A stretch of DNA of 64,000 nucleotides from JAMXLO01 sp963749575 (GTDB lineage: Bacteria; Pseudomonadota; Alphaproteobacteria; Acetobacterales; Acetobacteraceae): assembly GCA_963749575.1 (NCBI GenBank), contig CAVVNM010000011.1, positions 1 through 64,000 on the forward strand, given 5' to 3'. Shown here one piece after another: positions 1-9,263 of this stretch. The notes under the pieces are model-generated. The model was given only the letters and a program-made list of their open reading frames with translations, did no database searches and was not told where the DNA came from. The first letter of the stretch is position 1; each line of letters begins with the position of its first letter. A program made the translations under genes and the position numbers.

Positions 1-523
1 CCGCGCAGGCGATCAGCCGCGCTTTGTTGAGGAATACGGTGGCGTCGCCGTAGATGCCGCTGATCTCGAAGGCGCGCGAGGCAAGCGGCGTGCGCACTGT
101 CTCGGGCGTGGAGCCGAATACGATCAGTCCGCCGTTCTGGAGGATCAACGAGATGCCGAGGGTGACGAGCAACTGGCCGAAATGCCCATCATCGATGCTG
201 CCGGCGGTGCGCAGGCCGGAGACGCGCGCGATCAGGAACTTGTGCAGCAATGCTCCGCCGGCGAACACGATCGGGCCGGCGCACAGCGCGCCGACGAACG
301 GGCCGACATAGGGACCGAGAAACGCGAGTACGCCCCCGCCGGTGACCAGATACAGGCTGGCGTACATGCCGAGCATCAACAGCTCGCCCTGGGCGAAGTT
401 GACGATGCGCATGATGCCGAAGATCAGTCCGAGGCCGATGCACATCAGGCCATAGATACAGCCGATGGTGACGCCGGCGGCGAGCACGTTCAGCGTGTTC
501 TCGATCAGGACTTCGAGGTCCAC
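1..523 (-). CDS. livH: Branched-chain amino acid-type ABC permease, LivH family (partial)
   Basis: Reads leftward from a GTG at 523 and runs off the left edge, so only the first 174 codons are present. LivH-type inner-membrane permeases form the channel of HAAT-family ABC importers for branched-chain amino acids, amides or urea. The visible protein has an N-terminal membrane segment, then the conserved stretch with GCIYGLMCIGLGLIFG and IVNFAQGELLMLG, followed by further hydrophobic segments and an ISLILQNGG segment typical of LivH. The window has its own complete urt urea importer elsewhere, so this is probably a separate system. The substrate cannot be told from the permease. The GTG start is chosen because the family motif begins about 15 codons later. 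Confidence 0.85.
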   Translation of the reverse strand, partial: MDLEVLIENTLNVLAAGVTIGCIYGLMCIGLGLIFGIMRIVNFAQGELLMLGMYASLYLVTGGGVLAFLGPYVGPFVGALCAGPIVFAGGALLHKFLIARVSGLRTAGSIDDGHFGQLLVTLGISLILQNGGLIVFGSTPETVRTPLASRAFEISGIYGDATVFLNKARLIACA

Positions 524-562
524 CGGCTTTCTGGTGCCTCCCTGGCTTATCGTCCGGCTGTC

Positions 563-1342
563 TTACTGGCTCATTGCGTCTGCCTCAAGCGACCATCCGG
601 AGATGAGATTGCCGAGGTGACGCGGCGCTTCGCCGGGCCACAGCCATTCGCCATCGATCGTGGCACCCCAGGCGGCAGCGACGCCCATCGCGCGCAGGCC
701 GTCGGGCGCAACGGCGCGGTAGCAAACATGGTGATGGCCGTGCACGATCAGGTTGGCACCCATGGCACGCGCCAGCGCGTCGAGCGCCGCGTTGCCGGAT
801 GGATGGCTGCGCGGGGCCTCGTGCGTGACCAGGATGTCGGCGCGCTGACCGGCGAGATGTTCGTAGTCCTCGGGCCAGATCGCCGTTGCGCCGAGCGAAT
901 GGATCAGCGCACCGATGTGTTCCTCGCGCCAACCCGGGCCGAGGCCGGCAAGGTCCTCGGGCAGTTGTGCGCGGCGCTGCACGCGTGGCGGCTCGGGCGG
1001 TTCCCAGATGCGTGGGCGGAACGTCCCGCCGAGACCGGCGATGCGCACGCCGGCAATCTCGACGACCCGCGCGTGCAGCGCACCCTGAGTGGTGCGTGGG
1101 TTGCGATCGGGTTCGACCAGGTTGGCCCACATCTCGGGGCCGCCGTCGTTGTCGTGGTTGCCGAAGATCCAGTGGACATCGATGCCGCGGTCGAGCAGCG
1201 GCGCGGCCAGATCGTCGAGCGGCCGTTCGCACTGGATGTCGCCGAGCAGAACGGCCGCCTGCGGCAGCGGATCCAGTGATGCGAGGCCGCGTTCGACGCA
1301 GTGCCATTGCTGGTGGATGTCGCCGATGAAGATGATCGTCAT
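563..1342 (-). CDS. Calcineurin-like metallophosphoesterase
   Basis: A 259-residue protein with the complete metallophosphoesterase metal-binding set: GDIHQQ near residue 7, LLGDIQ, GNHDND, THEAP and the terminal GHHH. These ligate a dinuclear metal centre that hydrolyses phosphoesters. No signal peptide or membrane segment is visible, so it is probably cytoplasmic. The frame stays open about 128 codons upstream, but that part is low-complexity Arg/Pro-rich sequence; the ATG at 1342 directly precedes the first beta strand (TIIFIGDIH) and is the natural start. It lies 39 bp upstream of the LivH-type gene on the same strand. The substrate is unknown. Confidence 0.85.
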   Translation of the reverse strand: MTIIFIGDIHQQWHCVERGLASLDPLPQAAVLLGDIQCERPLDDLAAPLLDRGIDVHWIFGNHDNDGGPEMWANLVEPDRNPRTTQGALHARVVEIAGVRIAGLGGTFRPRIWEPPEPPRVQRRAQLPEDLAGLGPGWREEHIGALIHSLGATAIWPEDYEHLAGQRADILVTHEAPRSHPSGNAALDALARAMGANLIVHGHHHVCYRAVAPDGLRAMGVAAAWGATIDGEWLWPGEAPRHLGNLISGWSLEADAMSQ

Positions 1343-1434
1343 GGTTTCGTGCGTTCCGTAGCCAGTGGGCCTGACCTTGACGATGTCGCGGCGGCGTCCG
1401 TAGCCTTCCACGAATATCCGCAAATGGAAACCGG

Positions 1435-2289
1435 ATGAACGATCGGATCGGCTCTGGGCCGGCAGCCTTTCTGGACCGGCTCGAACGGACCGCGTGGCGA
1501 ACGGAAACGCCGTGCGGTGACGGAACCATGGTGTGGCGGTCGTGGGGCGAGGGACCGGTGCTGGTGCTGTTCCACGGCGGCGCGGGATCGTGGCGGCACT
1601 GGGCGCACAACATCGACGTGCTGTCGCGCTACTACCGGTTGCTGGTGCCGGATCTGCCAGGACTTGGCGAATCGGCGTTCCCGCCGGACGGTGACGATGC
1701 GATGGCCGTGGCGGCAATCGTGGCACATGGCATCGACAGCGTGCTGGGCGCAGATGCGCGCTACGACGTGGCCGGATTTTCGTTCGGCGGCACGATGGCG
1801 ACCTGCGTCGGCGCGATCCACGGCGCGCGCGTGCGCTCGGTGACGATCATCGGCTCGAGCGGCGTCGGACCGTCGGGCAGCGCGGTGGAATTGCTGAAGG
1901 TGCGGCATCTTGCCGGCGAGGAGCGCGTCGCGACGCATCGCATCAATCTGAACCGGCTGATGATCGCTGATCCGGCGAAGATCGACGATCTGGCGCTGGC
2001 GATCCAGGAGTGGAATACGCGGCATTCGCGGCTGAAGACGCCGACGCTGTCGCGCAGCGGTGCGTTGCCGAATGCGCTGAAGCAGGTGGTCGCGCCGGTG
2101 AACGGCATCTGGGGCGAGCGCGATGCGCCGGCCAATCCGCGCGCGCCGCAGCGCGTCGTGGCGCTGCGCGCGCTGCGGCCGGATGCCGATGTGCGGATGA
2201 TCCCGGGTGCCGGGCATTGGGTGGCGTACGAGGCGCCGGAGCAGTTCCATGCGATGCTGCTGGAGATGCTGAAGCGCACGCGGCCGTAG
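1435..2289 (+). CDS. Alpha/beta-hydrolase fold protein
   Basis: A 284-residue alpha/beta hydrolase. It shows the oxyanion-hole motif HGG (about 47-49), the DLPGLGES loop, the nucleophile elbow G-F-S-F-G (Ser116), a late acid in GERDAP and the catalytic His in GAGHW near residue 261. The family includes esterases, C-C bond hydrolases and dehalogenases; sequence alone does not fix the substrate. It is divergent from the metallophosphoesterase. A dispersed inverted repeat and a CoA-transferase gene follow on the same strand, so a role in acyl-ester or aromatic catabolism is possible but only inferred. Confidence 0.85.
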   Translation: MNDRIGSGPAAFLDRLERTAWRTETPCGDGTMVWRSWGEGPVLVLFHGGAGSWRHWAHNIDVLSRYYRLLVPDLPGLGESAFPPDGDDAMAVAAIVAHGIDSVLGADARYDVAGFSFGGTMATCVGAIHGARVRSVTIIGSSGVGPSGSAVELLKVRHLAGEERVATHRINLNRLMIADPAKIDDLALAIQEWNTRHSRLKTPTLSRSGALPNALKQVVAPVNGIWGERDAPANPRAPQRVVALRALRPDADVRMIPGAGHWVAYEAPEQFHAMLLEMLKRTRP

Positions 2290-2300
2290 TCCAGGGGGTC

Positions 2301-2370
2301 GTCATCCCCGCGCTTTCGCGGGGACCCGGTGTGACGGTGGCCCTGGGTTCCCGCTTCCGCGGGAATGACG
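2301..2370. repeat. Dispersed palindromic repeat (GTCATCCCCGCG type)
   Basis: The stretch begins GTCATCCCCGCG and ends CGCGGGAATGAC, giving complementary outer ends with internal hairpins around GCG-CTTTCGC. A related unit lies at 26696-26766. It fills the gap between the hydrolase stop and the CoA-transferase ribosome-binding site. It resembles the REP-like GC-rich palindromes common between genes in alphaproteobacteria and could act as a transcript-stabilising or terminating hairpin. Confidence 0.6.
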
Positions 2371-2390
2371 GGATAGGGGAGATGGCGCAA

Positions 2391-5006
2391 ATGTCGGACG
2401 CCGGCAAGATCACGACGGGCCCAGGCGAAATGATGGGCAACGCCGGCCCAGGCATGCTGGCCGGGCTGCGGGTGATCGAGGTCGCGGACGAGCGCGCCGA
2501 GTACACCGGACTGCTGCTTGCCGGGCCTCGGCGCCGAGGTGGTGAAGATCGAACCGCCGGAAGGCAACGCGACGCGGCGGATCGGGCCGTTCCTGGAGGA
2601 TCAGCCTGGACTGGAACGCTCGCTGTTCTTCTGGAACTACAATCGCAACAAGAAGTCGGTGGTGCTGGATCTGCGCGAGACGCTGGCGCGCGAGCACATG
2701 CTGCGTCTGCTGGAAGGCGCGGACGTGCTGCTGGACGCAAGCTGCGGTGCGCTGAACGAGGCGTTGGGGCTGAGCCGCGCAGCGCTGAACACGCGCTTCC
2801 CATCGCTGGTGACAGCGCGCATGACACCGTTCGGCGACGACGGGCCGTGGCAGGATTTGAAGAGCTCGGACCTGATCCACCTGGCGCTGGGCGGGATCAT
2901 GATGAACTGCGGCTACGATCCCGATCCCGGCCTGGAATACGATACGCCGCCGATCGCGCCGCAGATCTGGCACGCCTATCACATCGCCGGCGAGCAGCTT
3001 GCCACCGGCATCATCGCGGCCCTGATCCATCGCCATCGCAGCGGAGCAGGGGCAGGACGTGTCGGTGGCGGTGCACGAGGCGGTGTCGAAGAACCCTGAG
3101 CTCGACATCATGCACTGGGTGATGCGTCGCGTGCCGATATGGCGGATGACCAACCGGCACGCGGCGGAGACGCCGAATCATTCACCGTCGATCAGCCATA
3201 CCAAGGACGGGCGCTGGTTCATCTCGCACGGCATGGGCGCGCGCGATCTGAAGAACCTGGTGCCGCTGCTGTCGCAATACGGCATGCAGGCGGATCTGCA
3301 GCCGCCACCGCCGGATGCCGATCTGAAGGCGCGTCAGGTTCCCGGATCGCAGGCCGGCGACGAGACGCGCGCGCATATGCTGGACGTGGTGCAGCGCTTC
3401 ATCCGCGCCTGGACCAATGCCGACATGCCGTGGCGCGAGGCGCAGAATGCCGGGCTGCTGTGGGCGCCGTTGCGTAAGCCGCACGAGAATGCGCTCGACG
3501 AACACTGGCAGAAGCGCAAGAGCTTTGCCGACGTGTCTCACCCCGAGCATGGCCGCAGCTTTCGCTATCCCAGCAGCAAGTGGCTCAGCAACAAGACGAG
3601 CTGGCAGGTGGGCCGGCGGGCGCCTCTACTGGGTGAGGACACCGCCGCCGTGTTGGGCGAAGCGCTACGGCATCCCAGCGTGCCGGCAGAGCCGCGTGGC
3701 GTGGCAAACCCGAAGGTCTCGGCGCTGCACAACAAGCCGTTCCCATTGCAGGGCGTGAAGATTCTCGACTTCGCATGGTTCCTGGCGTCAGCCGGTGGCA
3801 CACGGTTCCTTGCCGCGATGGGCGCGGAGAGCTTCAAGGTTGAATGGAAGGACAATCCCGACACACGCCTTGCCGCCATGGCACCGATCGGCGGTCGAGC
3901 GGCGCGCAATGCCGCGACCGGACCGCTGCAAGGCGTGAAGGATTCCGACATGGGCGGGCAGTTCAACAACAAGAACGCCGGCAAGCGCGGCATCTCGCTG
4001 AACATCCGCCATCCGAAGGGCTTGCAGATCGCCAAGGACCTGGTGCGCATCTGCGACGTTGTCGCCGAGGGGTTTTCGCCCGGCGTGCTGCAAAGGCTCG
4101 GCTTGGGCTATGACGTGATGAAGAGCATCCGGCCTGACATCATCTACATCCAGCAATCCGGCATGGGCGTGCACGGCACGTATGGACGGATGCGCACAGT
4201 CGGGCCGGTCGCCGCGGCGTTCGGCGGGCAGGGCGACATGTCGGGACTGCCGGAGCCGGCGATGCCGGTGGGCTGGGGGTACTCGTTTCCTCGACTGGAT
4301 GGGCGCCTATGGCTACGCGTTGGCGCTGCTCGGGGCGTTGTATCACCGCGAGCGCACCGGCGATGGCCAGTGGATCGATGCATCGCAATGCGAGTCCGGC
4401 CTGTTCCTGACCGGCGCCACGATCCTCGACTGGTCGGCGAACGAACGCGAATGGCGACGTTACGGCAATCGCTCACCGTACAAGCCGGCGGCACCGCATG
4501 GCGCGTATCGCTGCGCGGGGAAGGATCGCTGGATCGCAATCGCCTGCTTCACCGATGCGGAATGGCGCGCGCTGGCCCAGGTGGCTGAGCAGGGGGCATG
4601 GCTGGACGATCGGCGTTTCAACACATTGGAGCACCGGTTGCTGCATCAGGACTCGCTCGATGCACTGGTGGAGAAGTGGACCCGCACCCAGGATCGCTAT
4701 GACTGCATGATGGCGCTGCAGCGCGCCGGCGTGCCGGCAGGCGTGTGCCAGAATGCCGAGGATCGCTGTGACCACGACCCGCAGCTGCGTCATCTGAATT
4801 GGCTGACCGAGGTCACCGGCACCAAGATCGGCACCTGGCCGATCTACGAGCTGCCGATGAAGTTCAGTCGCACGCCGGCTTATATCGGTGGCCCGATCGA
4901 CCGCGGCGCGCCGTGCTATGGCGAGGACAACGAGTGGCTGCTGACAACGCTGCTGGGCATGTCCAGCGGCGACGTCGAGAAACTTGCCGAGGAGGGCGTC
5001 ATCTGA
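2391..5006 (+). CDS. Tandem-domain CaiB/BaiF (family III) CoA-transferase, frame broken three times
   Basis: Family III CoA-transferases move CoA between acyl-CoA and carboxylic acids. Two CaiB-like modules are fused: the first (LAGLRVIEVADERAEYTG, then EVVKIEPPEG, FFWNYNRNKKSV) covers about residues 25-430; the second begins near FPLQGVKILDFAW and carries FNNKNAGKRGISLN, SGMGVHG and ERTGDGQW. The reading frame shifts by +1 at three short homopolymers, near 2523-2525 (GGG), 3049-3052 (GGGG) and 4289-4290 (CC). Removing one base at each gives 870 residues, ending LAEEGVI. The ATG at 2391 has GGGGAG nine bases upstream. The substrate is unknown; a second CoA-transferase lies at 6410-7594. The shifts look like sequencing errors because both modules are otherwise intact. 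Confidence 0.8.
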
Positions 5007-5112
5007 CGTTCGATGTTGTCTGCTTCAGGCAGCATGGGAGTGCTGCAGTCTGCAGTATTTCGGCGCTTGATTTGTCGCGGCAAGGGTAGTCCGGTGGGCA
5101 CGCCAGTGCGGT

Positions 5113-5328
5113 ATGAAGGTGTGTCATGGAGATCAGCTTCAGTCGCGTCATGATGGACGGTGTCGAGGGTTTCAACGTGAGATCAGCGCGAAGGGTTACC
5201 GCCACGTGCGTCCTGATCTCGAAATGACGCCGTGGGGTACGCTTGAAGCCGGCGTGATCGATCTTTTCGGCAACTCCATCCGCTTTTGTCAGCGCATCGA
5301 GCAGCCGCGGGACGACAAGGCGCTGTAG
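5113..5328 (+). pseudogene. Remnant of a glyoxalase/VOC-superfamily gene (C-terminal half)
   Basis: The end of this stretch encodes EISAKGYRHVRPDLEMTPWG followed by a VIDLFGNSIRFCQR-like strand. This matches the C-terminal beta-alpha-beta module of glyoxalase/bleomycin-resistance proteins, where PWG and DPFGN-type motifs are typical. The preceding MMDGVEGFN sits in another frame and would join with one missing base before GAGATC, so at least one indel is present. No N-terminal VOC module is recognisable upstream. I take it as a 5'-truncated remnant, though a complete gene with several indels cannot be excluded. Confidence 0.5.
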
Positions 5329-5433
5329 CCCGTTGGTACCCTTCTGACGGTAAGTGCCACCACTCGGCATTTGCCTTTCCAACGCACTCAGTCAATGCGA
5401 CAGTCCGGGATCCCGGTTTATAGCAGGCGCACG

Positions 5434-6399
5434 ATGATCCTGGTTACCAACAACGAAGGCACACTCGGGGCTCCGACGACCGCGCGCATGCTGTCCGACG
5501 GTGCGCATGCGCTCGATGCGATCGAGGCGGGCATTCGCCTGATCGAGGCTGATCCTTCGGTGCGGACGGTGGGTCGCGGTGGCTGGCCTAATCTGCTTGG
5601 TCAGATGGAACTTGATGCGTGCATGATGGACGGCAGCACGCTGCGATCCGGCGCGGTCGGCGCGCTGCAGGGCTTCCTGCATCCGGTCAGCGTCGCGCGC
5701 GAGATCATGCGGCGGCTGCCGCACGAGTTCCTGGTGGGCGACGGCGCGGCACGCTTCGCGCGCGAGATCGGGGCTGAACCTGCCGACAACCTGATCGAGG
5801 ATTCACGCCGTGCCTGGCAGGCGTGGTTCGACAACGAGGTGCCCGCGGAGCAGAAGCCGGCGTGGCCCGATACGCCGCTCGCTGCACTGTGCCGGCACGC
5901 GATCGATCCCGAGGTGGGGCGCGACACCACGGTATTTCTCGCGCACGACGCCGGCGGCAACATCTGCTCCGGCACGAGTACGTCGGGCTGGGGCTGGAAA
6001 TATCCCGGCCGCCTCGGCGACAGTCCGATCGTCGGCGCCGGTTCGTATGCCGACACGCGTTATGGCGCGGCGGCGTGCACAGGCGCCGGCGAAATGACGA
6101 TACGCTGCTGCACCGCCCGTTCGATCGTGCTCTACATGAAGCAGGGTGCCAGCGTCGCCGATGCGGTCGGCGAGGCGGTCGAGGACATGCGGGCGCTGCA
6201 GGGTGGTCTGCTCAGCCGCGTGACGATCCATGCAATCGACGCCAAGGACAATCACAAGGTGGTCGCGGTGAATGGCTCCGGCGACAACAAATACTGGCTC
6301 TGGGAAGTGCCGGGGGATCCGCGGCTGCTGCCGGCGGAGCCGGTGGTGATCGGCACTGTCGGGATGCGGGCAACCTCGACAACGCGATACACGCGGTGA
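5434..6399 (+). CDS. N-terminal-nucleophile (Thr) asparaginase / isoaspartyl-peptidase family protein
   Basis: A 321-residue member of the Ntn-hydrolase family that includes glycosylasparaginase and isoaspartyl peptidase. These are made as a proenzyme and cleave themselves just before a Thr, which becomes the nucleophile. The cleavage site is visible as GRD-T at residues 162-165, followed by the family signature STSGWGWKYPGRLGDSPIVG and the CTGAGE segment near residue 215. The ATG at 5434 opens directly into the first strand (ILVTNNEG). It sits between two CoA-transferase genes and is nearly convergent with the second (10-bp gap). It probably hydrolyses beta-aspartyl amides or glycosylated asparagine; which one is not decidable here. 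Confidence 0.85.
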   Translation: MILVTNNEGTLGAPTTARMLSDGAHALDAIEAGIRLIEADPSVRTVGRGGWPNLLGQMELDACMMDGSTLRSGAVGALQGFLHPVSVAREIMRRLPHEFLVGDGAARFAREIGAEPADNLIEDSRRAWQAWFDNEVPAEQKPAWPDTPLAALCRHAIDPEVGRDTTVFLAHDAGGNICSGTSTSGWGWKYPGRLGDSPIVGAGSYADTRYGAAACTGAGEMTIRCCTARSIVLYMKQGASVADAVGEAVEDMRALQGGLLSRVTIHAIDAKDNHKVVAVNGSGDNKYWLWEVPGDPRLLPAEPVVIGTVGMRATSTTRYTR

Positions 6400-6409
6400 T
6401 GCCGTCGTC

Positions 6410-7594
6410 CTACACCACCTTGTGTTGGCGCAGCCGCGTTATCTCTGCCTCGCCATAGCCCAACTCATGCAGCACCTCGTTGGTATGCTCTCCCGGCTCC
6501 GGTGACGCGGTTCGCACGCTCCACGGTGTGCGCGACAACTCGACGGCCTGGCCGACCACTTCGACATCACCCAGCACCTTGTGCTGCACGTGGCGCGTGA
6601 TGTTGAGGTGGCGGACCTGCGGATCGGCGAACACCTGGTCCATCTGATAGATCGGGCCGCACGGCACGCCGGCCTCGTTGAGCAGATCGATCCACGCGGA
6701 GGTTGAGCGGTCGCGGGTGATCGCACTGATCGCCGCATTCAGCCGCGCGCGATTTTTCGAGCGATCCGCGTTGCTGGCGAACGCCGGGTCGGTGGCGAGT
6801 TCCGGTGCATCGAGCACCTTGCAGAAGCGTTGATAGATTGCCTCGCCGGCGGCGCCGATGTTCATGTAGCCGTCCGATGTCTGGAATACCCCGGTCGGGA
6901 TGCTGGTCGGATGATCGTTGCCCGCCTGGCCCGGCACTTCGCGCCCGATCGTCCAGCGCGCCGCCTGGAAATCCAGCATGGCGATCTGCGCTGCAAGCAG
7001 GTTGCTCTGCACCCACTGGCCTTCGCCGGACTGCTCGCGCTCCAGCAGCGCCACCAGGATGCCCATCGCGCAGAATATCCCGGCAGTCAGGTCGGCCACC
7101 GGAATGCCGACGCGCACCGGTCCCTGGCCCGCCAGACCGGTGATCGACATCAGCCCGCCCATTCCCTGGGCGATCTGATCGAAGCCGGGGCGCTCACGAT
7201 AGGGACCGTCCTGGCCGAAGCCCGATATGCTGGCATATACCAGTCGTGGACTGGCTGACCGTAACGTTTCGTAATCGATTCCCAGCCGGAACTTCACGTC
7301 CGGGCGGTAGTTCTCGACCAGTACGTCGGCGCCTTGCACCAGGCGCTTCAGGATCGCCACGCCATCGGCCGACTTCAGGTTGAGCGTCATGCTGCGCTTG
7401 TTGCGATGCAGGTTCTGAAAGTCCGGACCGTGCCGTTCGCCGCCCATTCCAGCATCGCCTTCGGGTGACTCCACCTTGATGACCTGGGCGCCCCAGTCGG
7501 CAAGCTGCCGTACCGCAGTCGGCCCGGCGCGCACGCGGGAGAGGTCGATCACCTTGAAGCGGGCGAGGGGTCCCTGCAGTCCTGCAACATCCAT
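6410..7594 (-). CDS. CaiB/BaiF (family III) CoA-transferase
   Basis: A complete 394-residue family III CoA-transferase of normal length. The N-terminal Rossmann-like region reads FKVIDLSRVRAGPTAVRQLA and QVIKVESPEGD, followed by LHRNKRSMTLNLKS and VLVENYRPDV. The catalytic Asp that forms the acyl anhydride is Asp168 in GIPVADLTAG. The C-terminal part has the AGVPCGPIYQ motif of the interlocked dimer fold. It is convergent with the Thr-nucleophile hydrolase and is a paralogue of the disrupted tandem enzyme at 2391-5006. The acid substrate cannot be predicted; formyl, carnitine, succinyl/hydroxyglutarate and mesaconyl subfamilies all share these features. Confidence 0.92.
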   Translation of the reverse strand: MDVAGLQGPLARFKVIDLSRVRAGPTAVRQLADWGAQVIKVESPEGDAGMGGERHGPDFQNLHRNKRSMTLNLKSADGVAILKRLVQGADVLVENYRPDVKFRLGIDYETLRSASPRLVYASISGFGQDGPYRERPGFDQIAQGMGGLMSITGLAGQGPVRVGIPVADLTAGIFCAMGILVALLEREQSGEGQWVQSNLLAAQIAMLDFQAARWTIGREVPGQAGNDHPTSIPTGVFQTSDGYMNIGAAGEAIYQRFCKVLDAPELATDPAFASNADRSKNRARLNAAISAITRDRSTSAWIDLLNEAGVPCGPIYQMDQVFADPQVRHLNITRHVQHKVLGDVEVVGQAVELSRTPWSVRTASPEPGEHTNEVLHELGYGEAEITRLRQHKVV

Positions 7595-7858
7595 TGCCGC
7601 GTCACCTCAGGGTGCGGTTATACTCCAAAAGCCATGGCACAGATCGCCGGCATCGTCGAGTTTCGACAACTGACATGCATCCATCTCGGCCAGTCGCACG
7701 TTTGTGATGATCCATCACGGGGCTGAACCATGATGATCATGGGCTGGCAGCATATTGCGGTGCTATTGACGCCGGCTGCCTTTTGCCGGGATCAATACTG
7801 GTGCGATACGGTGGCAAGAGGGGGGAGGCACGGCACTCCCGTAGAGGTCCGGGGAGCA

Positions 7859-8257
7859 ATGGTGTCCTGTGTGACGGATAGCCAGACTGCCACGCCCGAC
7901 GCGGGGAGCGCGGGCTGCGCGAAGTTGATGATCGTGGATGATGACCCCGCGGTACGGATCATCGTCGCCGAATTTCTGCAGGAAAGCGGCTACCAGGTGA
8001 TCCAGGCCGGCAGTGGTGCCGAGGCACTCGATCTGCTTGCGCACACACCGGGTTTGCACATGATCATTAGCGATATCCGCATGCCTGACATGTCGGGAAT
8101 TGAACTGGCCGATCTCGCGACGCAGCGGCAGAGCGAACTCAAGATCATCCTGATCTCCGGCTACTTCGTATCCCAGCAGGTCGCGCGGCGGTTCCTGCGC
8201 AAACCGTTCCGCATGCGTGATCTGGAAGCCGCGGTACGCGCCGAATTGAGCGCCTGA
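7859..8257 (+). CDS. Stand-alone response-regulator receiver domain
   Basis: A 132-residue single-domain receiver protein (CheY-like). It has the acidic pocket DDD at 27-29, the phospho-acceptor Asp72 in ISDIRMPDMSG, the switch Ser100 in LISGY and the conserved Lys115 in LRKPF. There is no output domain. The ATG at 7859 is preceded by GGGGAG, which fixes the start over an upstream in-frame ATG at 7730 that opens into sequence without family similarity. No histidine kinase is adjacent, so the partner must be encoded elsewhere. Such proteins often relay phosphate to or from hybrid kinases. Confidence 0.85.
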   Translation: MVSCVTDSQTATPDAGSAGCAKLMIVDDDPAVRIIVAEFLQESGYQVIQAGSGAEALDLLAHTPGLHMIISDIRMPDMSGIELADLATQRQSELKIILISGYFVSQQVARRFLRKPFRMRDLEAAVRAELSA

Positions 8258-8384
8258 CCGAGTGAACGGTCCCACGGCCAGGTGGCTGCGCGTCACCGGT
8301 CGAGCTCGGGATCATCGGTCAGGGTCGTCATCCGAAAGCACTGGAACTATGGTGGATGAGGTGAACGCTGGCCGTTGATATTCG

Positions 8385-9251
8385 ATGATGGATCGGCACG
8401 TGATGTCGAACGGAACCCTGTCCGCCACGGTCAAGGCGGACGGTGCGGAGCTCTGTTCGCTATGCGATGCCGCCGGCGCGGAGATGCTGTGGCAGGCAGC
8501 GCCGATCTGGCCGCGTCATGCCCCGGTATTGTTTCCGATCGTCGGCCGGCTGAAGGACGACACGCTGCGTCACGATGGCAGGTCGTACCGGTTGACCCAG
8601 CACGGCTTCGCCCGCGACCGACGTTTCGCCTGGCTGAACCGCAGCGCCACGGGGTGCCGGCTGGTGCTGCATGAGGACGCCGAGACGCGTGTGGGGTACC
8701 CGTTCGCGTTCCGCCTGGAAATCGCCTTCGCGCTGGACGATGACGCACTCGAGCAACGGTTCACAGTGGCCAATCCGGGGCGCGAGGTACTGCCTGCCTC
8801 GCTCGGTGCGCATCCAGGGTTTGCCTGGCCGCTGACGGAGGGGGTCGAAAAGGCGGCGCACGTGCTGGAATTTGCCGCGCCGGAGACGGCACCGGTGCGA
8901 CGGCTGACCAACGGGTTGCTGCGGGCAGTGCCAGAGCCGACCCCAATTGCGGACCGCATCCTGGCACTCGAGCCGGCGTTGTTTGCGGCCGACGCGATCA
9001 TCCTTGCTGAGCCTGCCAGCCAGTCGGTGCGCTACACCGCGGTGGGCGCGCCGGCGGTCGAGCTTTCCTGGGAAGGGTTCCGCCAGCTCGGCATCTGGTC
9101 CCGCGAGGGCGGCAATTTCCTTTGCATCGAACCTTGGTACGGCACTGCCAGCCCAGCGGATTTCGACGGCGAGTTCAGCGACAAACCTGGCGTGATGCTG
9201 ATCCCGCCGGGCGAGCGGCGAACCTTGGCGCTCCGGATCAGATTGTGCTGA
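8385..9251 (+). CDS. Aldose 1-epimerase family protein (LacX-like)
   Basis: A 288-residue member of the galactose-mutarotase superfamily, nearest to the LacX/YeaD-like group. These proteins interconvert alpha and beta anomers of sugars or sugar phosphates. Motifs visible are FPIVGRL, LTQHGFARDRRF carrying the first catalytic His, LGAHPGFAWPL carrying the second, and CIEPWYG with the catalytic-region acid. No signal peptide is visible, so it is probably cytoplasmic. ATG codons at 8385, 8388 and 8403 are all possible starts. It stands alone, convergent with mazG. Confidence 0.85.
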   Translation: MMDRHVMSNGTLSATVKADGAELCSLCDAAGAEMLWQAAPIWPRHAPVLFPIVGRLKDDTLRHDGRSYRLTQHGFARDRRFAWLNRSATGCRLVLHEDAETRVGYPFAFRLEIAFALDDDALEQRFTVANPGREVLPASLGAHPGFAWPLTEGVEKAAHVLEFAAPETAPVRRLTNGLLRAVPEPTPIADRILALEPALFAADAIILAEPASQSVRYTAVGAPAVELSWEGFRQLGIWSREGGNFLCIEPWYGTASPADFDGEFSDKPGVMLIPPGERRTLALRIRLC

Positions 9252-9263
9252 GCGGTCCCGATA

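Noticed and set aside
182..1279. Plus-strand open frame of 365 codons over the LivH and metallophosphoesterase genes
   Set aside because: Opposite-strand shadow; the minus strand carries both families' motifs.
2391..5006. Two or three separate CoA-transferase genes
   Set aside because: The pieces join at single extra bases into one frame whose total length is a multiple of three; no ribosome-binding sites precede the inner pieces.
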